Origin: Mesorhizobium prunaredense
GTDB lineage: Bacteria > Pseudomonadota > Alphaproteobacteria > Rhizobiales > Rhizobiaceae
DNA: 64,000 nt
Direction of reading: 5' to 3'
Assembly (NCBI RefSeq): GCF_900156895.1
Contig: NZ_FTPD01000017.1
Coordinates: 199,422 to 263,421 of the forward strand
A model generated the notes under the pieces. It saw only the letters and a list, made by a program, of their open reading frames with translations, was not told where the DNA came from and did no database searches. Within the stretch, counting starts at the first letter, position 1. Each line of letters starts with the position of its first letter. Both the position numbers and the translations under genes were made by a program. Below, one piece after another: positions 34,938 to 45,097 of this stretch.

Positions 34938-37412
34938 ATGATCACGACCCCGCCCTTCCGTCCTCGTGAAGTACCGACTCGGCACCACGAAATTCTGATC
35001 GTTGGTGGAGGCATAGCAGGCGCAAGCATTGCCTTTCACCTAGCAAAGAACGGTAAGAAGGACATCGCTCTCTTAGAGCGCAATACCCTTACATCCGGCA
35101 CAACTTGGCATGCGGCGGGTTTGATCATGCAGACGCGTGGCACTCACGCGCTAACGGAGATCGCAAAGTATAATGCAGAACTCTACTCCGCTCTGGAAGC
35201 GGAGACCGGACAAGCTACTGGATTCAAGCGAAATGGCACGCTCGGGGTCGCCAGAACCAAAGAGCGCCTATACGAAACCGCTCGCAACGCATCGATCGCA
35301 AAGAGTTTTGGCCTTGAGGCCAATATGATCTCACCGAGCGAGGCGAAAAAGCTCTATCCAGCCCTCAACGCCTCGATCATCGAAGGTGCAGTCTTTATCC
35401 CTGGCGACGGCCAAACCAATCCTGTCGACACGTGCATGGCACTGGCTATTGGCGCCAAAAAAAACGGTGTAAAAATAGTAGAAAACGTCGAAGTAACGGA
35501 TGTTTGGAAAACAGTAGACGGCAACTACCAGGTCCGGACAAAGGATGGTGTCGTAGAAGCTGAAATTCTCGTACTCGCGTGTGGGCTTTGGACCAGAGAT
35601 CTTGCCTCCAAGTTAGGCGCGCGCATTCCGATCTATGCGGCAGAACACTTCTATGTGGTGACCGACGCGATGGATTTTGCGACGCCGACCTTACCTGTGC
35701 TGCGCGACACCGACGGACATGTATACCTGAAAGAAGACACAGGGAAGCTCCTGGTGGGTGCCTTCGAGCCTTGGGGCAAACCGTTGCCAATGGGAAAGCT
35801 TCCGAAGGACACGGCCTTCATCGAGCTTCCGGAAGACTGGGAGCACTTTGAACTGCCGATGACCAAGGCGATAGAAATTGTCCCTGATCTCGCGAACGCC
35901 GGCATTGCCAAATTTTTCAATGGTCCGGAAAGTTTCACCCCCGACCTTCTGTTCATGATCGGTGAAGTTCCTGGATTGAAAAACCTCTACGTTTCCACCG
36001 GTTATAACTCAGAGGGCATTGAATTCGGCGCGGGAGCAGGGCGAGCTCTGGCAGAGTGGATCATCGCGGGCGAGCCTCAAATGGACATCAGCTTCGTCGA
36101 TGTCGCCCGATTTCATCCCTTCCAGGTCAACAAGCGATATTTGCACGATCGCACAGCCGAAGTGCTGGGCCTTCACTACAAGATGCACTGGCCAGCCTAC
36201 CAGCCTGAGACATCCCGAGGCGTCCGCAAAAGCGCGCTTCACGACCGGTGGGCGAAGCTTGGAGCCAGCTTTGGTGAAGGTATGGGATGGGAGCGTCCCA
36301 TGTGGTTCGCAGGCGAGGGGGAGCCGACCAAAAACATCTACTCCTACGACGAGCCGAACTGGTTCAAGTATGTCAGTCAGGAGTGCAAGGCTGCCCGCAA
36401 CGATGCTATCTTGTTGGACCAAAGCTCTTTTGGCAAACATCTGGTTCAGGGTCGCGACGCCTGCCGCTTCCTTCAGTGGCTTTGCGCCGGCAATGTAGAT
36501 GTTCCTGTGGGAAAGCTGGTGTACACCCACATGCTCAATGAAAAGGCCGGGATAGAAACAGATATTACTGTAAACCGCTTGTCGCAGACGGAGTTCCTAA
36601 TTATATCCTCAGCGACCGTCCATCCTAGGGATAAGGCATGGATTTCAAAGCATGTTACTGATGAATGGAACGTCACGGTAACTGATATGACGTCCGGGTA
36701 CGCGGTCCTTTCATTGCAAGGCCCCCGATCGCGCGAGATTCTATCCCAGGTAACGGACACAAATCTGGCGAACTCGGCCTTCCCATTCGCTACCAGTCAA
36801 GAAATCGATATCGGGTATGCTCGTGTAATAGCCAATAGACTGACTTATGTCGGAGAGCTTGGTTGGGAGCTTCATATTCCAACCGAGATGGCTCAGCATG
36901 TGTTTGACGTCGTGTGGGAGGCCGGCCAGGCTTATGGCCTCAAGGCTGCGGGATACCACGCGCTTGAACACCTCCGCTCCGAGCGCGCCTACCGAGAATA
37001 CCAGCTCGATCTCACGCCAGTCGATACACTGCTTGAAGCGGGTTTGGGATTTACGGTGGACTGGAATAAAGAAGGCGGATTTATCGGAAAAGATGCTCTG
37101 GCTTCACAGAAAAATGCCGGGCCGTTAAAAAAACGCTTGGTATCGTTCAAGCTTCGCGATCCGAAACCTGTTCTCTTCCATGAGGAGCTTATCCGCTGCG
37201 ACGGGCGGATTGTCGGCTATATTTCCTCTGGCGTGAAGAGCTTTACAATCGGAACTTCAATCGGACTGGGCTATGTAAACCATCCCGCCGGTGTCACGAA
37301 GGACTTGATCGAGAACAGTCGGTGGGAAATCGAGATCGCCGGCAAGCTCTACGAAGCCGACGCATCTCTGCGGGCGTTTTTCGATCCAAATGGGGATCGG
37401 GCAAAGCAATAG
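34938..37412 (+). CDS. FAD-dependent dimethylglycine/sarcosine dehydrogenase-like protein with GcvT domain, paralogue 2
   Basis: 824 residues from the ATG at 34938 (CAAGGA 6 bases upstream). FAD motif ILIVGGGIAGASIAFHLAKNG (about 17-36), covalent-flavin type motif TSGTTWHAAGL (about 53-63). The FAO-type linker follows and then the GcvT domains, with LDQSSFGKHLVQG, FVGELGWELHIPTE-like YVGELGWELHIP and GLGFTVDWNKEGGFIGKDAL. It is paralogous to the protein at 1488-3983 along the whole length. It demethylates an N-methyl amino acid, giving a one-carbon unit to folate. Followed by aspartase after 158 bp; joint transcription is possible. Confidence 0.88.
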   Translation: MITTPPFRPREVPTRHHEILIVGGGIAGASIAFHLAKNGKKDIALLERNTLTSGTTWHAAGLIMQTRGTHALTEIAKYNAELYSALEAETGQATGFKRNGTLGVARTKERLYETARNASIAKSFGLEANMISPSEAKKLYPALNASIIEGAVFIPGDGQTNPVDTCMALAIGAKKNGVKIVENVEVTDVWKTVDGNYQVRTKDGVVEAEILVLACGLWTRDLASKLGARIPIYAAEHFYVVTDAMDFATPTLPVLRDTDGHVYLKEDTGKLLVGAFEPWGKPLPMGKLPKDTAFIELPEDWEHFELPMTKAIEIVPDLANAGIAKFFNGPESFTPDLLFMIGEVPGLKNLYVSTGYNSEGIEFGAGAGRALAEWIIAGEPQMDISFVDVARFHPFQVNKRYLHDRTAEVLGLHYKMHWPAYQPETSRGVRKSALHDRWAKLGASFGEGMGWERPMWFAGEGEPTKNIYSYDEPNWFKYVSQECKAARNDAILLDQSSFGKHLVQGRDACRFLQWLCAGNVDVPVGKLVYTHMLNEKAGIETDITVNRLSQTEFLIISSATVHPRDKAWISKHVTDEWNVTVTDMTSGYAVLSLQGPRSREILSQVTDTNLANSAFPFATSQEIDIGYARVIANRLTYVGELGWELHIPTEMAQHVFDVVWEAGQAYGLKAAGYHALEHLRSERAYREYQLDLTPVDTLLEAGLGFTVDWNKEGGFIGKDALASQKNAGPLKKRLVSFKLRDPKPVLFHEELIRCDGRIVGYISSGVKSFTIGTSIGLGYVNHPAGVTKDLIENSRWEIEIAGKLYEADASLRAFFDPNGDRAKQ

Positions 37413-37570
37413 GTGTGCGCAGCTGTGGAAGCGGAAGGCCCCCATCCCAGGTGGTTCCGCTCCGCAACCACTTTCGGAGCCCGGTGGGCTCACTCTCATT
37501 CTGGCGTGGAAGCATCAACTGACACGCACCTTCGACCAGATGCGGCAGTGAAAATGACGAGGTAATCATC

Positions 37571-38995
37571 GTGACGAAAGGTTCACAAATCGAGCGCATT
37601 GAGAAAGATCCGCTCGGGCCGGTGAGCATTCCAGTCGATGCCTACTACGGCCCGCAGACGGCGCGGGGCATTGCCAACTTCCCGATTTCGGGGATCCGGA
37701 TCAGCCATTTCCCGAACCTCATCAAGGCGCTTGCCTATGTGAAAATGGCAGCGGCCCGCGCCAACGCCGCGCTCGGCGATCTGGACAAGCAAAAGGCAGA
37801 CATCATCTGCCAGGTCTGCGAGGAAATCGCGACAGGCATGCATCTTGGCGAATTCCCCCTCGATGTGTTTCAGGGCGGTGCCGGTACCTCGACCAACATG
37901 AACATCAATGAGGTCATCGCCAATCGCGGCTTGGAAATCATGGGACTGCCACGCGGACGATACGACCAGCTGCATCCCAACAACGACGTCAACTTCGCTC
38001 AATCTACAAACGATGTTTATCCAACGGCGATCCGACTGGCGATCCTTCTTTCACGCGGGGCGCTGCAGCGGGCTTTGGAGCAACTCGCCAGCGAGTTGGA
38101 GGCCAAGGCGGAAAACTTTTCGGGCGTGATCAAGCTTGGCCGGACGCAGTTGCAGGACGCAGTTCCGATGACGCTGGGCCAGGAGTTTCAGGCTTTCGCG
38201 ACGACGCTGCGGGAAGATGTAGCCCGGCTCGGTGAGATTGCCAGCTTCTTCCATGAAATCAACCTCGGAGGCACGGCGATTGGCACGGGGATCAACACGA
38301 ATCCCGACTATCAGGCGGCAGCTGTCGCGGAGTTGCGTGCGATTACCGGCCTGCCCATCGTCTCGGCCGGTAATCTGATCGAAGCCTGCTGGGATACCGG
38401 CGCCTTCGTGCTCTTCTCGGGAATGCTGAAGCGGACGGCCACGAAACTCTCGAAGATCTGCAACGATCTACGGCTGCTTTCCAGCGGCCCGCGTGGCGGC
38501 CTGAACGAAATCAATTTGCCAGCGCTTCAGCCCGGCTCCTCTATCATGCCCGGAAAGGTCAATCCTGTGGTGCCGGAGGTGGTCAATCAGGTCGCCTTCC
38601 AGATCATCGGTTACGATCTCACGATCACTCTTGCCTCCGAAGCAGGGCAGCTGCAGTTGAACGTGATGGAACCGGTGATCGCCTACAACATACTGCACTC
38701 GCTTGAGCTTCTCACCAATGCCGTCGATGTGCTGCGCACGAAGTGCGTCGTGGGCATTACAGCCAATGCAGAGACTTGCCGCAGACATCTCGAAGCCAGC
38801 ACCGCCGTGGCGACAGCACTGACGCCTGCGATCGGCTACGAGCGGGCAGCGGAGCTTGCCAAGCAGGTCTTGTCCTCGGGCAAAACGATCCGCGAAGTCC
38901 TGGCCGAGCAGCCGGACCTTTCGGAGGACCTCATCGCGCAAACCGCCGATCCGCACCTTTTGACCCGGCCAACGCGGTCACGATTGGCATCGTAA
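37571..38995 (+). CDS. aspA: Aspartate ammonia-lyase (aspartase)
   Basis: 474 residues with a GTG start at 37571. Fumarase/aspartase superfamily: GGAGTSTNMNINEVIANR, HPNNDVNFAQSTNDVYPTA, GRTQLQDAVPMTLGQEF and the flexible catalytic loop GSSIMPGKVN (about residue 322) with its catalytic Ser. FPISGIRISHFPNLIKALA and the RSG-type features favour aspartase over fumarase C. It converts L-aspartate to fumarate and ammonia, feeding the TCA cycle. In this region it could drain aspartate formed from diaminobutyrate or other amino acids. Confidence 0.9.
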   Translation: MTKGSQIERIEKDPLGPVSIPVDAYYGPQTARGIANFPISGIRISHFPNLIKALAYVKMAAARANAALGDLDKQKADIICQVCEEIATGMHLGEFPLDVFQGGAGTSTNMNINEVIANRGLEIMGLPRGRYDQLHPNNDVNFAQSTNDVYPTAIRLAILLSRGALQRALEQLASELEAKAENFSGVIKLGRTQLQDAVPMTLGQEFQAFATTLREDVARLGEIASFFHEINLGGTAIGTGINTNPDYQAAAVAELRAITGLPIVSAGNLIEACWDTGAFVLFSGMLKRTATKLSKICNDLRLLSSGPRGGLNEINLPALQPGSSIMPGKVNPVVPEVVNQVAFQIIGYDLTITLASEAGQLQLNVMEPVIAYNILHSLELLTNAVDVLRTKCVVGITANAETCRRHLEASTAVATALTPAIGYERAAELAKQVLSSGKTIREVLAEQPDLSEDLIAQTADPHLLTRPTRSRLAS

Positions 38996-39283
38996 CAGCG
39001 GGGCGAAGATTGATCGACTGATCTGCGCAGCGGCGTGGTGCTCGGACACCGACGCTGCATCTGTTGGCGAGCCGTGTTCGACATACACGGACCAGGGATC
39101 CCTCAGAGGTGGTGCAGTCTTGGGGCTTAAGTGGATCGAAGGACCTTCCGCAGTTAGCCCGCAGACGGGTTCCGGCCGAGTTCAACGCTACCAGGCGAGG
39201 TTTGCCCTTTGGCTGACTGCCCTTCACCTTGCGAGGAGGCAGTGCATGGGGATTCATACCGACAACGAAGCCGCTCCAACTGG

Positions 39284-40755
39284 CTAGACAGATTCACAGT
39301 CCGCCCGCGGCGAAAGCCGACAGAGCCCGGACGCTGTCACTTTTTGGTCGAGCAGGCGGGTCGGATACTCGGCAGTGAAGCAGGCGTCGCAGAATTGAGG
39401 CTGTTTGTTCTCGCGAGCCGTTTCGCCGAGAGCCCGATAAAGCCCGTCGATCGACAGGAAGCCGAGCGAATCGACACGGATGAATTTGGCCATTTCCTCG
39501 ATCGACATGCGCGACGCTAAGAGTTTCGCCGTCTCGGGCGTGTCGACGCCGTAGAAGCATGAGGAGCGTGTCGGCGGCGAAGCGACGCGCATATGCACTT
39601 CCTTCGCGCCGGCATCGCGCAGCAACTGCACGATCTTCTGGCTGGTTGTGCCTCGCACTACGGAATCGTCGACCAGCGCGATGCGCTTATCCTCGATGAT
39701 CCGGCGGTTGGCATTGTGCTTCAGCTTGACGCCCATGTGGCGGATGGAATCGGTCGGCTGGATGAAGGTGCGGCCGACATAGTGGTTGCGGATGATGCCG
39801 AGCTCGAAGGGCAGGCCGGCGGCTTGGGCGAAGCCGATCGCTGCCGGCGTGCCGCCGTCAGGCACTGGCACTACGATATCGGCATCGACCGGGTTCTCGA
39901 TGGCGAGCTCGGCGCCAATCTTCTTTCGCACTTCATAGGCGTTGCGGCCCTCGACCTCGAATCTGGACGAGAGAAATAGACATACTCGAAGATGCAGAAC
40001 CGCGGTTTCTGGGTTTCGAACGGGAACAGGCTCTCCGCTCCCTCAGCGGTGACGATGACCATCTCGCCAGGCTTCAGGTCTCGAACAACGCGCGCACCGA
40101 TGATGTCGAGCGCGCAGGTCTCTGAGGCCAGGATCCAGGCGCCGTCAAGTTCTCCCAGTACCAGCGGCCGTATCCCGAGCGCGTCACGGCAGCCGATCAT
40201 TTTTGTGGGGGAGAGCGCTACCAATGAGAACGCGCCCTCCAGTTGGCGAACCGCATCTATGAAGCGCGAATTGACGTCCTTCCCGCTGCTGGTTGCGATG
40301 AGAATCAGGATCGTTGCGGTGTCCGAGGTCGACGAGAAGATCGAACCCTGTTTCTGCAGCGTACGCTATAGGGTCACCGCATTGGTGATGTTGCCGTTGT
40401 GGGCAATGCAAAGCCGCCGTCGGCCACTCGGCGAAGAAGGGCTGTACGTTGCTCAGCCCGGGTCCGCCCGCGGTGGCGTAGCGGGTGTGGCCGATGGCGC
40501 GCGTGCCCTTCAGCCGGTCGTGGACTGGCTGCTTGGTAAAGGTGTCGCCAATCAGGCCGACATGACGTTCGACGTGGAACTGCGTGCCGTCATAGGAGAC
40601 AATGCCGCTGCCTCCTGGCCCCGGTGCTGCAGGGCATGCAAGCCGAGGGTGACGACAGTGGCCGCGTCCAAAGAGCCGAAGATTCCGAATATGCCGCATT
40701 CATCATGAAAATGATCGTCGGCCTCCGCAGAGAAGAGTTTATCTGCCTCAAACAT
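39284..40755 (-). pseudogene. purF: Amidophosphoribosyltransferase pseudogene (purF copy)
   Basis: The minus strand starts [19 protein letters not shown] followed by the mature catalytic CGIFGIFG. It then breaks frame at about 40618, resumes as [23 protein letters not shown] and FRAIGHTRYATAGG-like GTRAIGHTRYATAGG, and breaks again near 40410. It resumes at 40224 as VALSPTKMIGCRDALGIRPL, breaks near 39960, and finishes as VRKKIGAELAIENPVDADIVVPVPDGG with the PRPP loop ALVDDSVVRGTTS. At least four frameshifts affect one 490-residue gene. PurF catalyses the first step of purine synthesis, so a working copy must exist elsewhere; this is an extra, decayed copy. Convergent with aspA. Confidence 0.92.
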
Positions 40756-41031
40756 TTGTCATGATCACTATCTGAGGGCAAGATGAGGTAAGCGGTCGTC
40801 TTCACCTGAATCGGACCATTGGGGCGCTGATGTTTACTGCGAAACCCCCCAGCCGACAGATCCGTCCCAATGCGCCAGCCTCACCGCATCGGAGGTCAGA
40901 GATGATGATCCGGCAATGGCGAGATCATATGTATGTGGCTTGATAAGGCTTGAAAGTATATCGTAAGGGACGTAGTCCCGCGAGCCGAAGTCATCGCGGG
41001 ACCTATTCTTGCGCGATTGTTCCAGTGGCCG

Positions 41032-42177
41032 CTAGTAGGTAAGCATGATATTTTGGTAGATGTCGACCGCTTTGGCCAACTGATCAATCTCCACGTACTC
41101 GTTTGCAGTATGAGCCTGATCAATACTACCTGGTCCAAGAATCACGCAGGGAATACCTCCCAACGACAGCTGACTCGCATCCGTCCCATATGGAACTCCG
41201 CGGTGCTGACCTGTTCCGGCAACTTCAGCACAGGCCTTTGCCGCCACTGCGGCGATTTTTGTGGCCTCCGCACTCGGGGGAGCTGGATCTTCCAGAGCGG
41301 GTAGCAGCGAGCGCACCTTGATCTTATCGGGACCCTGGCGCAGGCCTTCCAGGATGTTCTCTACCTCCTGCAGCGCGTCCGTCGGTCGCTCTCCCGGTAT
41401 GAGCCGTCGGTCAATCCACACGCGGCAGGATGGGGGTACCGTCGCCAATTCCGCACCCCCTTCAATGAGCGTGATCGTGAGGGTCGGGGGGCTAACCAGG
41501 GGGTGCACGCGTTGGGACAGTGTCTCATTAATCTTATCGAGCGCCAAGATAACCTTGGCCATTCCCGTGATCGCGTTCACTCCGAGATGGGGCTTGGAGC
41601 TGTGAGCGGGCACACCCTCCACTTCAACCTGCCAGCGGACCGAACCTTTATGTGCAACGACAAGCTCCAAGTCAGTGGGCTCACCGACCACTGCGGCCTC
41701 GTAGGACACACCTGATTGGGCGATTTTTCGCGCTCCCTTCTTTCGGTATTCTTCGTCGACGCTTGCGCCTAGGACAATCGTGTATCGTGGCTTACGGTCC
41801 CCTAGAGTGCTAAGAGCCATGAGCATTGCCGCGAGCGGGCCCTTATCGTCACAACTTCCTCGCCCATAAATCCGACCATCCCGTTCGTCCGGCGAAAAAG
41901 GATCTGCCTCCCAATTATCAACCGGCACCGTGTCCATGTGGGATATGAACAGGATACGCTTATCGGGCTCCTGCCCAGGAACCCAAGTGAAGAAGTTGGC
42001 GCGGCCGTCGGTTACCTCCTGATACTCAAAGGGCAGATTTCGCTCTCGGCAAAAGGCCTCGAGGAACTCAGCGACCTTTTGTTCACCGCTCCCCTTTGCC
42101 GACGCTGAAGGGTTGATGCTCTCAATTCTTATGAGTTGTTTGAGAAGCTCTACCGTTTGTGTGCTGATGGACGACAT
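41032..42177 (-). CDS. M20-family deacetylase/desuccinylase (ArgE/DapE type)
   Basis: 381 residues. Metal ligands and catalytic residues are visible: ILFISHMDTVPV, GRIYGRGSCDDKGPLAAML, SVDEEYRKKGA (catalytic Glu), GEPTDLELVVAHKG and the C-terminal His in GPGSIDQAHTANEYVE. The dimerisation domain begins at VEGVPAHSSKPHLGVNAI. Members remove acetyl or succinyl groups from amino acids such as N-acetylornithine. In this setting an N-acetyl-diaminobutyrate substrate is an attractive inference, because no DoeB/EutE-type deacetylase gene is seen. It lies 38 bp downstream of a class V aminotransferase gene, probably one operon. Confidence 0.87.
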   Translation of the reverse strand: MSSISTQTVELLKQLIRIESINPSASAKGSGEQKVAEFLEAFCRERNLPFEYQEVTDGRANFFTWVPGQEPDKRILFISHMDTVPVDNWEADPFSPDERDGRIYGRGSCDDKGPLAAMLMALSTLGDRKPRYTIVLGASVDEEYRKKGARKIAQSGVSYEAAVVGEPTDLELVVAHKGSVRWQVEVEGVPAHSSKPHLGVNAITGMAKVILALDKINETLSQRVHPLVSPPTLTITLIEGGAELATVPPSCRVWIDRRLIPGERPTDALQEVENILEGLRQGPDKIKVRSLLPALEDPAPPSAEATKIAAVAAKACAEVAGTGQHRGVPYGTDASQLSLGGIPCVILGPGSIDQAHTANEYVEIDQLAKAVDIYQNIMLTY

Positions 42178-42215
42178 GAATACTCCTATCCCTCCTTGAG
42201 AATGCAGGCTTGCGG

Positions 42216-43424
42216 CTATGCCAGCCAGTTCTTTGCCAGGCCGACAACTCGGTCAGCCTCGTCTGCTGTGTTGTATAAATGTAGCGAGAAGCGCAGCATT
42301 CCCCGGCGTACTGAGACGATCACCTGGTTTTTCAATAAATGCTCGTGCAGCGACTGAATGCGGATATCGGCTTTTCCCGAACCAGGTGCTGGATCTCCGA
42401 GAGCAACAATACTTCCGGTGTGATCTCCTGGCTTTCCGCCGCAGACCGGGAGCCCCAGGTCTAGGAGGCCCGACGCCAGTCGCCTTGCAACCGATGTAAC
42501 GCTTTGTTCAATGGCCGGCGTGCCGATTTCCATCAGCTGTCCGATGGATGCGTGGACCGCTATGACGCCGGGAAAATTGAAATGGCCAATTTCAAAACGC
42601 GGCGCGCCGGCGCGCAATTTAACCGAATCGAATATTGGAGCCGACTCTGGCGCGTCGCCCAAATCGACACTAAAGCGGGCGAGATAGGCAGGGCTTAGAC
42701 GATCGGCCCATTCCCGTCGGCAATATAGAAATCCCAACCCATAGAGGCCCATCAACCCCTTGTAAGATGATGCCACCAAACCGTCGACGCCAAGCAGTTT
42801 GACATCGGTATGGAGGATGCCAACTGATTGGGAGGCGTCGGCCAAAAGAAAGGCGCCAAGACGCTTGCAAGCCTCAGCTATCGGCTCCATCACTGTCTTG
42901 AAGCCTGGCACCATTGTGACAGTCGATGCTGTAACGATCCGGGTGCGCGAGTCGATTTGATCGATAGTAGCATCGCACGGGATTGCGCCGTTATCAGTTT
43001 CTACAATCCGCAGCTCAACTCCGTGCTTGTCCCTGAGTTGCAGCCAAGGTAAAATGTTGTTAGCGTGCTCCAATTGGCGGCAAAGGACAATATTGTCTCC
43101 CGGCTTCCAAGCAATCGCGTTTCCGATTATGTTAATGCCTTCTGATGCATTCTTCGTAACCGCGATTTCGTCCTTTTCGGCCCCAATAAATTGAGCAAAT
43201 CTGGAGCGTGTTTGCTCGACAAGCTGCATCATTCCTTCTTCGTCATTCAAGCCGTTCAGTCGATTATCAAGGTGCTGATCCATGGACGTGCGGGTGGTTC
43301 TTGATATGAGCCCTTGATTTGCGACATCCATGTAAATGGCGCTTTTGGTGGCTGGAAATTCCTGCCGAAGGACGTCCAAAGGAAAAAAATGGCTTGTCAT
43401 GCTCGTCATCAGATCCGTGTTCAT
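42216..43424 (-). CDS. Class V PLP-dependent aminotransferase (cysteine desulfurase-like fold)
   Basis: About 402 residues from the ATG at 43424; alternatives are a TTG at 43439 and an ATG at 43409. The fold-type-I class V pattern is clear: YMDVANQGLISRTT near the start, TKNASEGINIIGNAIAW, LCRQLEHANNILPWLQL, LLADASQSVGILHTDVKLLGVDG and the PLP Lys in ASSYKGLMGLYGLGFLYCR. It resembles isopenicillin-epimerase-like and selenocysteine-lyase-like members, whose substrates vary. It is divergent from the Lrp/AsnC gene at 43692, with the shared palindrome in between, and followed by the M20 deacetylase. Its reaction is not assignable. Confidence 0.82.
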   Translation of the reverse strand: MNTDLMTSMTSHFFPLDVLRQEFPATKSAIYMDVANQGLISRTTRTSMDQHLDNRLNGLNDEEGMMQLVEQTRSRFAQFIGAEKDEIAVTKNASEGINIIGNAIAWKPGDNIVLCRQLEHANNILPWLQLRDKHGVELRIVETDNGAIPCDATIDQIDSRTRIVTASTVTMVPGFKTVMEPIAEACKRLGAFLLADASQSVGILHTDVKLLGVDGLVASSYKGLMGLYGLGFLYCRREWADRLSPAYLARFSVDLGDAPESAPIFDSVKLRAGAPRFEIGHFNFPGVIAVHASIGQLMEIGTPAIEQSVTSVARRLASGLLDLGLPVCGGKPGDHTGSIVALGDPAPGSGKADIRIQSLHEHLLKNQVIVSVRRGMLRFSLHLYNTADEADRVVGLAKNWLA

Positions 43425-43645
43425 GGGTAAAGAGCGCAAAACCTAACTCAGGACGCCCATTTCTGCAGTTGTGAGCAACGAAAATGCCTGATTGAGAAGC
43501 CGTCGAGCTACCTGGCGGGCGATCATACCATTCGGCCGAACTTATAGGGACAAGAGGTTCACCACCGGGAGGCAAGTGCCTTTCGCTGATCGGATCATTT
43601 TATGGCTTGATCCTTGTGGAACTCAGGCTAATATCGTGTGGGCCA

Positions 43646-43660
43646 AGCAGTTTTTCTGCG
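43646..43660. promoter_or_regulatory. Palindromic operator-like site, copy 5 (before the Lrp/AsnC gene)
   Basis: AGCAGTTTTTCTGCG, 32 bp upstream of the Lrp/AsnC start and 222 bp from the divergent aminotransferase start. Autoregulation is the rule in the Lrp/AsnC family, so the presence of the site here links the motif to this regulator. Confidence 0.65.
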
Positions 43661-43691
43661 CAAATCTCTCCTTTTTTGCAGTGATCGTGAA

Positions 43692-44153
43692 ATGGACCTG
43701 GATCGAGTTGATCGCAAGCTTCTCAACGCAGTGCAGCGCGACAATCGCCTGACGACGGCCGAACTGGGCGAACTTGCGGGCCTTTCTGCAACCGCTTGTC
43801 AGCGGCGACTGAAGCGACTGCGCGATGATGGGGTGATTGAGGCTGACGTTTCCATTGTGTCGCCACAAGCCGTGGGTCGTCCCATGCTCATGCTGGCGTC
43901 GATCAGTCTCGAGCGCGAGCGGGTAGATATCATTGATCGGTTCAAGCAGGCGGTTCGGCGCACGCCCGAGATCATGAGTGCGTATTATGTGACGGGTGAA
44001 GCCGACTTCCTTCTGCTGATCTCTGTCCGGGACATGGCCGAGTATGAGGCATTTACCCGTCGATTTTTTCATGAGTCGGACATCAAGGCAGTCAAGACGA
44101 TGGTAGTAATGGATCGGATCAAGGCGTCATTGGCTCTGCCTATTGAAGAATAG
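43692..44153 (+). CDS. Lrp/AsnC-family transcriptional regulator
   Basis: 153 residues from the ATG at 43692; an upstream in-frame start would place the operator inside the gene. The N-terminal winged helix (about 4-62) reads DLDRVDRKLLNAVQRDNRLTTAELGELAGLSATACQRRLKRLRDDGVIEADVSIVSP. The C-terminal RAM ligand-binding domain (about 66-145) contains VTGEADFLLLISVRDMAEYEAFTRRFF. Lrp/AsnC proteins sense amino acids and bind palindromes as octamers of dimers. In ectoine degradation clusters a DoeX/AsnC-type regulator is usual. It is adjacent to the aminotransferase/deacetylase pair and to a copy of the palindrome that recurs in seven other leaders, so it is the candidate master regulator. Confidence 0.9.
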   Translation: MDLDRVDRKLLNAVQRDNRLTTAELGELAGLSATACQRRLKRLRDDGVIEADVSIVSPQAVGRPMLMLASISLERERVDIIDRFKQAVRRTPEIMSAYYVTGEADFLLLISVRDMAEYEAFTRRFFHESDIKAVKTMVVMDRIKASLALPIEE

Positions 44154-44817
44154 CGGCGGTATGCGGTCGCGTCGAGTGTTGCTCTGGCACCCTGCGGCTT
44201 TAAGCTCATCAACTGATACGGCCGCGGTTCGTCGGGTAGTTGTACGATCTAGGGCGGCGGTGAAGTACGCATTATCTCGACGTACTGATTAAATTGACGC
44301 AAAGCTTAGCTCTCAATGGCAGCGTAGGTGACTTCGCTGTCGGTCGGCTTCGCTTGTGACTTCAATGAACCCCGAGCCGGGATGAGTGCCGGGGCGTTGC
44401 CCCTGCGATCGGATGTCTTTTTTGCAGCCGATCAGCGCCGGCATCCCTGCGTGAGAACTGCATCACCGTGATGTATAGTGCCGGTGTCCACCACCACATA
44501 TTCGCGGCTGTGGATGTGCCATATCGACCCCCTTTGAACCTGCGCCAAGAGTAGGTTATCCGAAATTTGCATATAATCCGCAACGGGAGTCCACGAGCGA
44601 GCCTGTTGCACGGCTCGTTAGGCCCGGATCAGAACAAGGCATGCAAACGCTGCAGGAAACTGGGACGCCGGCGCCTCCCGGCGAAATCATAGTGTGGATG
44701 CGGCGGCTTTAAACTAGACATTGCCCCTGTAGAGAGCGTCGCGCATTCGGCGCGGAAACGAACAGCCGGGTGACCGCTGACGGTCGGCAATCTCCACTCG
44801 CCAGCAGCCAGCTTGCG
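44154..44817. other. About 660 bases without a recognisable gene
   Basis: No known protein on either strand between the Lrp/AsnC gene and the duplicated leader; a minus-strand frame at 44362-44583 is unrecognised. Confidence 0.35.
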
Positions 44818-45097
44818 CGCGATAGAAAAAAACGCTGCTTTCCTGCGTTAAAACAGGGATGATTTGCGCAAAACGCATCCTGGTCGGCCCTACATCTTAA
44901 AACGGCGCTGAAGAGTTCGCTTCTGTCGTCGAATGATGTCGACACGACGTCGTTTCGGCTGGAGCGTCGAGGCTAGTCGATCGACCCTGCTCGCGCTCAG
45001 GGCTCTTGATCCAGATCGCTTGGAGGTAAGGCAATGGATGTGACAACGCAACTCACTAGGGATGTTCCCAATTCCAGTCTGGAGCCGATACCTGAGC
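44818..45097 (+). repeat. Copied MmgE leader and first codons (partner 12478-12748)
   Basis: The palindrome, the following GGGATGATTTGCGC element, the ribosome site CTTGGAGGT and about 20 codons match the MmgE locus. Similarity stops after the codons for IPE, where a binding-protein sequence begins. Confidence 0.75.
44833..44847. promoter_or_regulatory. Palindromic operator-like site, copy 6
   Basis: CGCTGCTTTCCTGCG, 187 bp before the chimeric frame heading the dpp operon. The spacing to the start is nearly the same as in the MmgE leader (183 bp), from which it seems copied. Confidence 0.55.

Noticed and set aside
40827..40841. CTGATGTTTACTGCG before the purF pseudogene as an operator copy
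   Set aside because: Only the right arm fits; the downstream gene is a pseudogene of a housekeeping enzyme.
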